NCBI GenBank assembly: GCA_030597865.1
Contig: JAUVQZ010000033.1
Span: 1-17,224, forward strand
Source: Pseudomonadota bacterium
GTDB lineage: Bacteria; Desulfobacterota; Desulfobulbia; Desulfobulbales; SURF-16
Direction of reading: 5' to 3'
Length of the DNA: 17,224 nucleotides
Shown: one piece after another, positions 7,356-14,390 of the stretch
Layout of the letters: every line of letters starts with the position of its first letter
Position numbering within the stretch: the first letter of the stretch is position 1
Program-made: the position numbers and the translations under genes
The notes under the pieces: generated by a model
Seen by the model: only the letters and a program-made list of their open reading frames with translations
Databases searched by the model: none
What the model was told of the DNA's origin: nothing

Positions 7356-8960
7356 ATGTTCTGTCAACAATGTGAACAAACAGCCAAGGGAACTGCCTGC
7401 ACCACCATGGGCGTCTGTGGCAAAAACGAGGAGGTCGCCGACCTCCAGGACCTGCTCATCCATGCCACCCAGGGCCTCTGCCTCTACAGTGATGCGGCCC
7501 GCAAGAAAGGAATCACCGATTCCGCCACCTCACTCTTTACCTGTGAGGCGATCTTCTCCACCCTGACCAATGTTAACTTTGATCCGCAACGCTTCGTCAA
7601 CATGATCAACAAGGCGGTGGAGCTGCGTGAAGAGATGAAGGCCAAGTCCGGCGCCAGTTTCACCGTGCCTGCCGCCACCTTTACCCCGGCAGCCGACCTG
7701 GCCGGTCTGGTGGAGCAGGGAAAGGCAGTGACCCTTGACACCGAAGAAGACAAGGACCTCCGCTCCCTTAAGCACATCACCCTCTTTGGCCTGAAAGGAC
7801 TGGCCGCCTATGCCGACCATGCCCGCATCCTGGGCCAGGAGGATGACTCTGTCTACGCCTATATTGACGAGGCCATGACCACCATCCTCCGCGACGACCT
7901 TGAGCTTAACGAGCTGGTGGCCCTGGTGCTGAAATGTGGAGAGGTCAACCTGAGAGCCATGGAGCTCCTTGATGCCGGCAACACCGGCAAATTCGGCCAC
8001 CCGGTACCAACAGCAGTTCCCCTGGGGGCAAAAAAGGGCAAGGCTATCCTGGTATCCGGTCATGATTTACAGGATCTGGCGCTGATCCTCGAGCAGACCG
8101 AGGGCAAAGGCATCACTGTTTACACCCATGGTGAGATGCTGCCCTGCCACGGCTACCCTGAGCTGAAGAAGTATGACCATTTCTACGGCCATTACGGTAC
8201 TGCCTGGCAGAACCAGAAAAAGGAGTTTGCCGAGTTCCCCGGTGCGGTAATCATGACCACCAACTGTATCCAGGATCCCAAGGCCTATATGGACAGCATC
8301 TTCACCTGCGGCCTGGTGGGCTGGCCCGGAGTCACCCATCTGGGCGACAAGGATTTCAGCCCGGCCATCAACAAGGCCCTGGCCATGGACGGCTTTAGCG
8401 AGGATAGTGACAAGGATTCCGTCATGGTGGGTTTTGCCAGAAATGCCGTGCTCGGTGTTGCCGACAAGATCATTGAGGCGGTGAAAAACAAGGACATCCG
8501 CCACTTCTTCCTGGTGGGCGGTTGCGACGGCGCCAAGCCTGGCCGTAACTACTACACCGAGTTTGTTGAAAAAGTGCCGGAGGACTGCATCGTTCTCACC
8601 CTGGCCTGCGGCAAGTTCCGCTTCTTTGACAAGAAGCTCGGCGATATCGGCGGCATCCCCCGTCTCCTTGATGTGGGACAGTGCAACGATTCCTACTCCG
8701 CCATCCAGATCGCCGTGGCCCTGGCCGGCGCCTTTGAATGCGGGGTCAACGACCTGCCGCTCTCCATGATCATCTCATGGTACGAGCAGAAGGCCGTGGT
8801 CATCCTCCTGACCCTGCTCCATCTGGGCATCAAGGATATCCGTCTTGGACCCACATTGCCGGCCTTTATTACCCCCAACGTCCTCAACGTCCTGGTGGAG
8901 AACTTCAACATCATGCCCATCACCACGGCGGACGAAGATCTGAAGGCAATTCTGGGATAG
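7356..8960 (+). CDS. hcp: Hybrid cluster protein (hydroxylamine/NO reductase), class I
   Basis: Iron-sulfur protein with a 4Fe-2S-2O hybrid cluster; the family reduces hydroxylamine in vitro and is linked to NO detoxification and S-nitrosylation. 534 residues. The N-terminal cluster motif is C3-x2-C6-x8-C15-x5-C21, the short spacing of class I proteins (4Fe-4S, as in Desulfovibrio), not the long class II spacing of E. coli. Hybrid-cluster ligands are all recognisable in order: His in SGHDLQ, Glu in GEMLPCHGY, Cys in TTNCIQD, GGCDGAKPGR, LACGKFRF and GQCNDSYSA, and Glu in SWYEQKA. AAAGGAGG lies just before the ATG. The upstream palindrome suggests nitrosative-stress control. Its reductase partner is not adjacent, but a ferredoxin-like gene follows at 10137. 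Confidence 0.97.
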   Translation: MFCQQCEQTAKGTACTTMGVCGKNEEVADLQDLLIHATQGLCLYSDAARKKGITDSATSLFTCEAIFSTLTNVNFDPQRFVNMINKAVELREEMKAKSGASFTVPAATFTPAADLAGLVEQGKAVTLDTEEDKDLRSLKHITLFGLKGLAAYADHARILGQEDDSVYAYIDEAMTTILRDDLELNELVALVLKCGEVNLRAMELLDAGNTGKFGHPVPTAVPLGAKKGKAILVSGHDLQDLALILEQTEGKGITVYTHGEMLPCHGYPELKKYDHFYGHYGTAWQNQKKEFAEFPGAVIMTTNCIQDPKAYMDSIFTCGLVGWPGVTHLGDKDFSPAINKALAMDGFSEDSDKDSVMVGFARNAVLGVADKIIEAVKNKDIRHFFLVGGCDGAKPGRNYYTEFVEKVPEDCIVLTLACGKFRFFDKKLGDIGGIPRLLDVGQCNDSYSAIQIAVALAGAFECGVNDLPLSMIISWYEQKAVVILLTLLHLGIKDIRLGPTLPAFITPNVLNVLVENFNIMPITTADEDLKAILG

Positions 8961-8969
8961 GTAAAACCA

Positions 8970-9375
8970 GAAGTTGAGAGGTAAGAATTCAGAAAGGGGT
9001 ATCCACTTCGCTGGCCTAGTGCAAATTGAAGAAGTTGAGAAGTAAGAAGTTTAGAAATAAGTAGAAGGAAGGGGCTATTAATTAAGAAAAGTACCTTTTT
9101 CTCAACTACTTACTTCTTATTTCTCAACTTCTTGACAGGTAAATCCAACCAAGGCCTATGAAGTGGATACCCCCTTTTCAGAAATAAGAAATTAGTGCCT
9201 TAAGAATTATTTCCATGTCAAAAGTGGCAAGAAATAGAAAAACACGTTTGAAATAAACAAGTTGAATCAGACGTTAAGGCACTTATCTAATCATTATTTT
9301 CGAGTTTAGCAGGGTTAGAAACCCAAAAGGTGCCTTCTGACTCTTTCTACTTACTTCTCAACTTCTTACTTCGCA
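8970..9375. repeat. Degenerate GAAGTTGAGAAGTAAG repeats and nested inverted repeats filling the hcp-HD spacer
   Basis: The 433-bp gap between hcp and the HD gene has no plausible gene. A purine-rich unit close to GAAGTTGAGAAGTAAG occurs at about 8971-8986 and 9030-9045, and in reverse at about 9101-9134 and 9345-9371. A second inverted repeat with 13-bp arms and one mismatch (9191-9203, containing AGTGCCTTAA, and 9274-9286) encloses about 70 bp. No clear promoter or terminator was recognised here. Confidence 0.7.
8988..9184. mobile_element. MITE-like element
   Basis: Terminal inverted repeats GGGGTATCCACTTC (8996-9009) and GAAGTGGATACCCC (9160-9173) bound a 178-bp element. The ends are flanked by direct copies of TTCAGAAA (8988-8995 and 9177-9184; the right copy is offset by a few bases), looking like a target-site duplication. 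The interior is itself an imperfect inverted repeat: a purine-rich left half (9028-9067) against a pyrimidine-rich right half (9100-9138), so the whole can fold into a long hairpin. It has no coding capacity. The TIR and direct repeats are seen; mobility is inferred. Confidence 0.55.
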
Positions 9376-9393
9376 AATTCTGGAGTTTTAATC

Positions 9394-10140
9394 ATGAAAT
9401 GCCCCGGTCAAGATAGCCGTTACTGGTCAGGAAATGATATCTTTGAGGCCAAATGCGCCAAGTGCGGAAATGTTCTTGAATTCTTCAAGGATGATTCCAC
9501 CCGCCCTTGCCCGAAATGCGGCTACCGGATGCTTAACCCCCATATTAATTTCGGCTGTGCAGAATACTGCCCCCATGCCGAGCAATGCCTGGGCTCCTTG
9601 CCCGAAGGTCTGCGGCCAAACAGCGCCAAGAAATCCTCCCTCAAGGACAGGGTCTTGGCCGCCCTGGAAGGCTATTTCCAAGGTGACAGCAGGCGGGTCA
9701 ACCATGCCAAAAAGGTTGCTGATTACGCCGAGCAGATTAATAAGTATGAGCAGGGTGACCCGGCCGTGATCATGGCCTGTGGCTATCTCCATGATATCGG
9801 AATCAAGGAGGCGGAACGGAAATTCCAGTCAAGCTCCGCCAAATACCAGCACCAGGAAGGACCGCCGGTGGCCCGGCAGATTCTCACGGAACTTGCTGTT
9901 GAAGAGGAGATGATCGCTGAAATTTGTGATATCATCGGCCACCATCACCATGCCAGGGCCGAAGAAACAAAGAATTTCAAGGTTCTCTATGATGCCGACC
10001 TCATCGTCAATCTTCAGGAAGAACAACCCGAAGGTGGACGGAGTGTCGAGAAATTAAACACTATAATTAACAAATCATTTCTCACGGAGGCCGGTAAAAA
10101 TCTGGCCCGGGAAGTCTTTAAGATAGAGGTAATGTTATGA
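9394..10140 (+). CDS. HD-domain phosphohydrolase-like protein with 8-Cys N-terminus
   Basis: 248 residues in two parts. The N-terminus holds a zinc-ribbon pattern C21-x2-C24...C39-x2-C42 plus four more cysteines, C3, C55, C59 and C65 (the last three in GCAEYCPHAEQC), enough for a second metal or Fe-S site. From about residue 83 comes an HD domain: H104 in RVNHAKKVADYA, the HD pair H133-D134 in YLHDIG, the GHHHHAR stretch and a late Asp in YDADLIVNL. HD domains are metal-dependent phosphohydrolases, often on nucleotides; the substrate here is unknown. GGAG sits 8 nt before the ATG. Its stop overlaps the ferredoxin start by 4 bases (ATGA), implying translational coupling. Being beside hcp and a ferredoxin points to redox or NO stress, but that is context only. 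Confidence 0.85.
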   Translation: MKCPGQDSRYWSGNDIFEAKCAKCGNVLEFFKDDSTRPCPKCGYRMLNPHINFGCAEYCPHAEQCLGSLPEGLRPNSAKKSSLKDRVLAALEGYFQGDSRRVNHAKKVADYAEQINKYEQGDPAVIMACGYLHDIGIKEAERKFQSSSAKYQHQEGPPVARQILTELAVEEEMIAEICDIIGHHHHARAEETKNFKVLYDADLIVNLQEEQPEGGRSVEKLNTIINKSFLTEAGKNLAREVFKIEVML

Positions 10141-10880
10141 AGGTTCGCCGCAAGATAATTGAGATAGATGAAGAGCTCTGCGATGGCTGCGGTCAGTGCA
10201 TTATTGGCTGTGCTGAGGCCGCCCTGGTCCTTGTGGACGGGAAGGCCAAGCTGGTTGCTGAGAAGTATTGCGACGGCCTGGGTGCCTGCCTGGGCGAATG
10301 CCCCACCGGCGCCTTAAAGATTGTCGAGCGGGTCAGTGACGACTTTGACGAAGAGGCTGTTGAGGAGCTGCTTAAGGCCAATAAGGAAAAAGAGGCCAAG
10401 ACCGCTGCCCCGGACATGGCCTGCGGCTGCGCCGGCAGCAACATCCAGAGCTTTGTGCCCCAGACTCCCTGCCAGAGCGCCAACCAGCCCCAGGCCATGG
10501 CCCCGGCCGGTTCGTCCGCCCTTACCCACTGGCCGGTGCAGATCCGCCTGGTGCCACCCACTGCCCCCTTTCTGCAGGGTGCTGACCTGCTCATCGCCGC
10601 TGACTGCACCCCCCTGGCCTATGCCAATTTCCACCAGGATTTCATCAACGGCAAGGTGGTGATGATGGGCTGCCCGAAATTTGATGACCAGCAGTCCTAT
10701 GTGGACAAGCTTGCTGAGATCTTTGCCACTGCCAATATCTCCTCGGTGACCACCGCCATCATGGAGGTTCCCTGCTGCGGCAGTATGCGCGGTATTGTTA
10801 GCGAGGCCATGAAACGGGCCGGTAGGGAGATCCCCAGCAAGGAGATCGTTATCTCCACCCGCGGCGATATCCTCGGCTAA
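10137..10880 (+). CDS. Ferredoxin-like Fe-S protein (FrdX-like)
   Basis: 247 residues. The N-terminus carries two cluster motifs: C15-x2-C18-x2-C21-x3-C25, and C45-x5-C51-x3-CP(55). In the second, the position where a third Cys is expected is Leu48, so that cluster may be [3Fe-4S] or have another ligand. A low-complexity linker (about 80-125) with CGCAG leads to an alpha/beta C-terminal domain with ADCTPLAYANFH, MMGCPKF and VPCCGSMRG, whose conserved-looking cysteines may bind another metal. Proteins of this type are found with hcp in sulfate reducers (called frdX there) and are proposed to pass electrons to Hcp. GAGG (10126-10129) is the Shine-Dalgarno sequence, inside the HD gene. A terminator follows 30 bp after the stop. 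The ferredoxin part is sure; the electron-donor role is inferred. Confidence 0.85.
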   Translation: MKVRRKIIEIDEELCDGCGQCIIGCAEAALVLVDGKAKLVAEKYCDGLGACLGECPTGALKIVERVSDDFDEEAVEELLKANKEKEAKTAAPDMACGCAGSNIQSFVPQTPCQSANQPQAMAPAGSSALTHWPVQIRLVPPTAPFLQGADLLIAADCTPLAYANFHQDFINGKVVMMGCPKFDDQQSYVDKLAEIFATANISSVTTAIMEVPCCGSMRGIVSEAMKRAGREIPSKEIVISTRGDILG

Positions 10881-10903
10881 TTTTTTTCTCTCCTCCCCTC
10901 CAT

Positions 10904-10943
10904 AAAAAAAGCCCCTCTGCCTGTACGGCGGAGGGGCATTTTT
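10904..10943. terminator. Rho-independent terminator after the HD-ferredoxin pair
   Basis: Stem GCCCCTCTGCC (10911-10921) and GGCGGAGGGGC (10927-10937), 11 bp with one U-G wobble and a TGTAC loop. A's precede it and a T-run follows (10939-10944), so it can work in both directions. Confidence 0.92.
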
Positions 10944-10965
10944 TATGGATTGTTATAGCTCTTTT

Positions 10966-11104
10966 CCCCTCACCCTAACCCTCCGGAGTCTCCTTTGGTC
11001 GCTTACCTCCCCAAGGAGAGGGGACTTTATACGGTACAAATTCTGACAACAGAGCTCCCTCGCCCCTGCGGGGAGAGGGTTGGGGTGAGGGGGGGAGGGA
11101 GCTC
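10966..11104. repeat. Intergenic palindromic repeat of the CCCTCACCCTAACCCTC type
   Basis: Two inverted copies of a familiar intergenic repeat: CCCCTCACCCTAACCCTC (from 10966) and GAGGGTTGGGGTGAGGGG (about 11076-11093). The right part is further enclosed by GAGCTCCCTC (11052-11061) and GAGGGAGCTC (11095-11104). Sequences of this kind are scattered between genes in many bacterial genomes. Nothing in it looks coding; the frame open across it is composition-driven. Confidence 0.75.
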
Positions 11105-11169
11105 TCGCCATTCAACCAGAGGTAGAGGCCGCCAAAAGATCTTCCATCCTCTTTTCCTTAACTCAACTC

Positions 11170-11856
11170 CTACTCTCCTTCAATCCTGGCCACCGCCTCC
11201 CGGGCCAGATCACCGACGGTGGTATCGACAAAGCCGCCGTCAACAAAGAGGCGAACCGGCTTTGGAACATCATAGAAATTTTTTATCCAATGGGCCGCCT
11301 CCCTGGTCTTTAAGATACCAAAATTACGGCTGGCCAGGGCCCGCACCTCCGGATCAGCAGACTCCAGGTAGAGCTCCATATAGCCATCGGCGTCAAAGGC
11401 CAGTAATTTTTCAGGATACACCTCGGCCAGACGGCCCACGGCCCACATCACACCGCGCTGGAGGGCGGGCAGCTCAAGATAGCACTCTTCCCGCATATAG
11501 GAGACAAGGATATGAGCAAACTCCTCGGCCAGGGCGCGGTTTTGGGCCATAATCTCAGCCATGGCCTCTGGCATGCCCCAGCCAATACCACCGGACTCCT
11601 CGTTAAGACTCCACATGATACGGCGCAGGACAACACGGGCCGCTTCCATGTCCTCCTTGGCCAGATTATTCATCACCATGGCAAGGGCAAGGATGGCCCG
11701 CCATTTAACGACCTCATCCTGCTGATAAATACAGGAAAGAAGCGGTGAAATGGTGAACCTGGAAGGCCAGGACCGGATCTCCTCCAGGGCCTGGTTAAAA
11801 TCGTCTTGAAGTAAAATTGCCGGCAGTATTTTTTTTATCTGACGCTCTTTCATCAT
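11170..11856 (-). CDS. HEAT-like helical protein, DVU0298 family
   Basis: A 228-residue, mostly helical soluble protein. Repeated helix pairs look like HEAT/PBS-lyase-type repeats (for example VVKWRAILALAMVMNNLA, PALQRGVMWAVGRLAEVYP, DPEVRALASRNFGILKTREA). The block WSLNEESGGIGWGMPEAM is the mark of the Desulfovibrio DVU0298-type family, which has no established function; HEAT folds usually bind proteins. A GGA-repeat Shine-Dalgarno tract runs right up to a double ATG (11856 and 11853); the second ATG gives the better spacing. It lies downstream of fprA on the same strand but beyond that gene's terminator, so it is probably transcribed separately. The family name is from memory and not checked by search. 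Confidence 0.75.
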   Translation of the reverse strand: MMKERQIKKILPAILLQDDFNQALEEIRSWPSRFTISPLLSCIYQQDEVVKWRAILALAMVMNNLAKEDMEAARVVLRRIMWSLNEESGGIGWGMPEAMAEIMAQNRALAEEFAHILVSYMREECYLELPALQRGVMWAVGRLAEVYPEKLLAFDADGYMELYLESADPEVRALASRNFGILKTREAAHWIKNFYDVPKPVRLFVDGGFVDTTVGDLAREAVARIEGE

Positions 11857-11914
11857 TCCTCCTCCTCCTCTTAACGGTTTAAATAATAATAATTACCAGT
11901 AAGGGAAAAGGCAA

Positions 11915-11941
11915 TAAAAAAAGACGGATATTAAATCCGCC
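11915..11941 (-). terminator. Rho-independent terminator of fprA
   Basis: On the - strand GGCGGAT (11941-11935), loop TTAAT, ATCCGTC (11929-11923) and then a run of seven T's. The one non-Watson-Crick position is G-U on the - strand but A-C on the + strand, so it is built for fprA rather than for anything on the + strand. Confidence 0.87.
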
Positions 11942-11986
11942 TTTTTCACCCCACCTGGCCAGGAGAAAATTCTTCCTTAGGACTAT

Positions 11987-13216
11987 CTAATCCTCAGCCG
12001 CAACAACAGCACCGTCAACCTCGGCATCAAAGGCCTCATTAATGGCCTTGCCCACCTTAACCCCCAGGGCAAAACATTCCTGCAGGGCGTCTTTATCAGG
12101 CACATTCTTGACCTTCACCCCCGGCTCAATGATCTCACACTGCATATCCGCCAGGAAGCCGTTGAGAATTTTAACCGATTCACCGGACCAGCCAAAGGAA
12201 CCAAAGGCGGCACCGATCTTCTTGCGGGGGCGCAGGCCTTTCATATAGGTCAGCACATCAGCCATGGTGGGCAGAATACCGTTGTTCAAGGTAGGTGAGC
12301 CGACAATGACCGCCTTGGCACCCATCACCTCAACAATGATATCACTGCGATGATTGGACTTGGCGCTGAGTACCCGGGCATGGACACCAACACTGCGTAG
12401 CCCGGCGCTGATATTTTTGGCCATCTTCTCGGTGGAATGCCACATGGAGTCATAGACAATGACCGCCTTGCGCTCCGCTGTATGCTGACTCCACCTATCA
12501 TAGGCCTCAAGGATAATGGCGGGATGGCGCCAGATCAAACCGTGATCAGGGGCGATCATGTCGATATCAAGATCCATTTCGCCAACCGTGGCCAGGAGCT
12601 TCTGGACATTGTTTGAAAAGATCATCAGGATATTGGCGTAATACTTCTCCGCCTCAAGCAGGGCCGCCCCGTCAGGAAGCTCATCGGCAAAGCGCTCGGT
12701 GGAGGCAAGATGCTGACCAAAGGCGTCTGAAGAGATAAGGAGTTTATCCTCAGGGATATAGGAAAACATGGAATCGGGCCAGTGCAGCATCTTGGTTTCC
12801 AAAAAATGGACGGTCTTAGAACCCAGGGAGATGGAATCACCCGACTTTACCACCTCTAACGGCCAGTCCACGGGATGAAAATGGGTCTGGATGGCCTTGA
12901 GGCCCATGGGTGAACAAAAGACCTTTTCAGGCTTACAGAGCTTGATCATGTCCGCAAGACTTCCTGAATGATCGAGCTCAACATGGTTTACGACAATATA
13001 GTCAACCTCCTCAGGGTCAATGAGCTGGCCCAAATGATAGAGCATCTCATTTTTAAAGGACGCCTTAACCGTGTCAAAGAGGCAAACCTTCTCATCCTTG
13101 ACCAGATAAGCGTTATAGGTTGTGCCCTTATAGGTGGAATAGCCATGAAAATCACGGATATTCCAATCAACGGCACCCACCCAATAGACATTCTTCTTGA
13201 TCTCTTCCGCGCCCAT
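11987..13216 (-). CDS. fprA: Flavodiiron protein (rubredoxin:oxygen oxidoreductase / NO reductase)
   Basis: Cytoplasmic enzyme reducing O2 to water (and in some members NO to N2O) with electrons usually from rubredoxin. 409 residues with the class A layout: an N-terminal metallo-beta-lactamase-like diiron domain (1 to about 250) and a flavodoxin domain (about 252-395). Diiron ligands match Desulfovibrio ROO: H78, E80 and D82 in NHVELDHSG, the His in LHWPDSMF, Asp in SSDAFGQH, and His in PDHGLIW. The FMN phosphate loop reads YDSMWHSTEKMA, and SPTLNNG and FGSFGWSGE mark the other FMN loops. There is no C-terminal rubredoxin or flavin-reductase extension. GGAGG (13223-13227) is the Shine-Dalgarno sequence. 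It has its own terminator and follows ftnA with a 214-bp gap that also has a terminator, so it should have its own promoter. Confidence 0.95.
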   Translation of the reverse strand: MGAEEIKKNVYWVGAVDWNIRDFHGYSTYKGTTYNAYLVKDEKVCLFDTVKASFKNEMLYHLGQLIDPEEVDYIVVNHVELDHSGSLADMIKLCKPEKVFCSPMGLKAIQTHFHPVDWPLEVVKSGDSISLGSKTVHFLETKMLHWPDSMFSYIPEDKLLISSDAFGQHLASTERFADELPDGAALLEAEKYYANILMIFSNNVQKLLATVGEMDLDIDMIAPDHGLIWRHPAIILEAYDRWSQHTAERKAVIVYDSMWHSTEKMAKNISAGLRSVGVHARVLSAKSNHRSDIIVEVMGAKAVIVGSPTLNNGILPTMADVLTYMKGLRPRKKIGAAFGSFGWSGESVKILNGFLADMQCEIIEPGVKVKNVPDKDALQECFALGVKVGKAINEAFDAEVDGAVVAAED

Positions 13217-13322
13217 GGCTCGCCTCCAGCTCGCATATTTCTAACTAAAAAGTCCAAAACCGGAACCAGGGTTCGCGGCAAAAAGGGTCGATACTTAATC
13301 AACTACTTAATAGGGAACCACT

Positions 13323-13337
13323 TTTTCCCAGGGAAAA
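13323..13337. promoter_or_regulatory. 7-1-7 inverted repeat upstream of fprA, possible operator
   Basis: TTTTCCC-A-GGGAAAA is a perfect 15-nt inverted repeat in the ftnA-fprA gap, about 107 bp before the fprA start. It differs from the repeat at perR. No convincing -35/-10 pair was found beside it, so a regulatory role is only possible. Confidence 0.3.
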
Positions 13338-13363
13338 CAAAGAAAAAAATATCACGCAACAGA

Positions 13364-13408
13364 GAAAAAAAAGCCGGGAATGATCGCAAAATCATCGTCG
13401 GCTTTTTG
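13364..13408 (-). terminator. Terminator after ftnA
   Basis: On the - strand AGCCG...ATGAT pairs with ATCAT...CGGCT (arms 13391-13403 and 13372-13384) with a 3-nt internal mismatch, followed by a T-run (13364-13371 read in reverse). A T-run also follows on the + strand. It ends the perR-dfx-ftnA group. Confidence 0.75.
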
Positions 13409-13430
13409 AAGCATGTATATGTGAGAAAAT

Positions 13431-13934
13431 CTATTGGACAGTAGGGGGCAGGCGTTTGCCAAGATCCTGATCCAGCACAAAAAGCCCGCTGGTGTCGGAA
13501 CCGATCAACTTTAACTTATCAACCACGGCGCCGACATTATCCTCCTCCTCCACCTGCTCAGAGACAAACCATTGCAGAAAACCGGCGCTGGCATGGTCCC
13601 GCTCATCCAGGGCCAGGTTCATCAGGTTATTGATGAGGCTGGTCACCTTCTGCTCATGGGCCAGGACGTCATCCAAAACCTCCCCAGGAGAATTCCACTG
13701 GGCAGGGGGTTTGGCAATGGCATCAAGGACCACCTGGCCGCCGCGCTCATTGACATAATCATAAAGTTTCATGGCGTGGAGCATTTCCTCCTGGGCCTGC
13801 ATGCGCATCCAGTGGGAAAAACCAGCCAGACTGTTTGACTCAAAATAGGAGTTCATGGACAGATAAAAATAGGCCGAATACATCTCGGCATTGATCTGCT
13901 CATTGAGGGCCTTGACCATCTTATCACTTAACAT
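13431..13934 (-). CDS. ftnA: Non-haem ferritin
   Basis: Iron-storage protein that oxidises Fe(II) and stores it in a 24-subunit shell, limiting Fenton chemistry. It is 167 residues, normal for bacterial FtnA. The ferroxidase residues fall at the E. coli FtnA positions: E17, E50 and H53 (AQEEMLHAM), E94, and E126/Q127/E130 in SEQVEEED. No Met haem ligand of the bacterioferritin type is apparent. The ATG is only 5 nt after the dfx stop, with GGAGG and AGGGA available in the end of dfx, so the two are coupled. A terminator follows. Confidence 0.95.
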   Translation of the reverse strand: MLSDKMVKALNEQINAEMYSAYFYLSMNSYFESNSLAGFSHWMRMQAQEEMLHAMKLYDYVNERGGQVVLDAIAKPPAQWNSPGEVLDDVLAHEQKVTSLINNLMNLALDERDHASAGFLQWFVSEQVEEEDNVGAVVDKLKLIGSDTSGLFVLDQDLGKRLPPTVQ

Positions 13935-13939
13935 AGTCC

Positions 13940-14314
13940 CTAAGCCCTCCAGACGCCGTGCAGATTACAATGCTCCCGCGCCGTTACCTTATCGGCCTTC
14001 ACATCAAAGGTCGCCCTGGGGGCATCACCGGGGGCAAGAAATTTACGATGAACAACGCCGTCAGCAACAAGCTCAATCCACATAATCATATGCTCTTCAG
14101 TCATGGGATGATCAACCGAACCAACCTTGACCAGGTAGCCGCCATCCGTCTTCTCAATAACCGGCACATGCTTTTCCTGGACCGCGTCCACCGTGTTTTC
14201 TGCCAGGTGGACCATGGGGGCATTACAGCAAAAAAGGGCGCCACCGCCGGCCTGGAGAAGCTCCACAACATTACCGCATTTATCACACTTAAAAATATCG
14301 AATTGGGCTGCCAT
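13940..14314 (-). CDS. dfx: Desulfoferrodoxin (2Fe superoxide reductase)
   Basis: Reduces superoxide to hydrogen peroxide without making O2, a typical anaerobe defence. 124 residues. Centre I (rubredoxin-like Fe(Cys)4) is complete: C10, C13, C29 and C30 in KCDKCG and FCCNAPM. Centre II (the catalytic FeHis4Cys) is complete: H49 in EKHVPVIE, H69 and H75 in DHPMTEEHM, C115 and H118 in HCNLHGVW. The Glu47-Lys48 pair next to H49 matches the catalytic loop. AGGAGG lies just before the ATG. It sits 76 bp downstream of perR and 5 nt upstream of ftnA. Rubredoxin, the usual reductant, is not in the window. Confidence 0.97.
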   Translation of the reverse strand: MAAQFDIFKCDKCGNVVELLQAGGGALFCCNAPMVHLAENTVDAVQEKHVPVIEKTDGGYLVKVGSVDHPMTEEHMIMWIELVADGVVHRKFLAPGDAPRATFDVKADKVTAREHCNLHGVWRA

Positions 14315-14390
14315 CTCATCCTCCTGTAATGATAGTTTTTCTTATAACGCGCCTGAAAACGGCCAGGTACAAAGATTATTTAAGGGAGTC

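Noticed and set aside
8961..9393. CRISPR array
   Set aside because: Repeats are degenerate, unevenly spaced and in both orientations, with no uniform spacers and no cas genes.
10995..11552. 185-codon open frame on the + strand
   Set aside because: It runs through the palindromic repeat and then antisense to the DVU0298-like gene; composition is Pro/Arg-rich with no family pattern.
12968..13444. 158-codon + frame antisense to the fprA start
   Set aside because: Mostly a shadow of fprA, then low-complexity Lys-rich sequence across a terminator.
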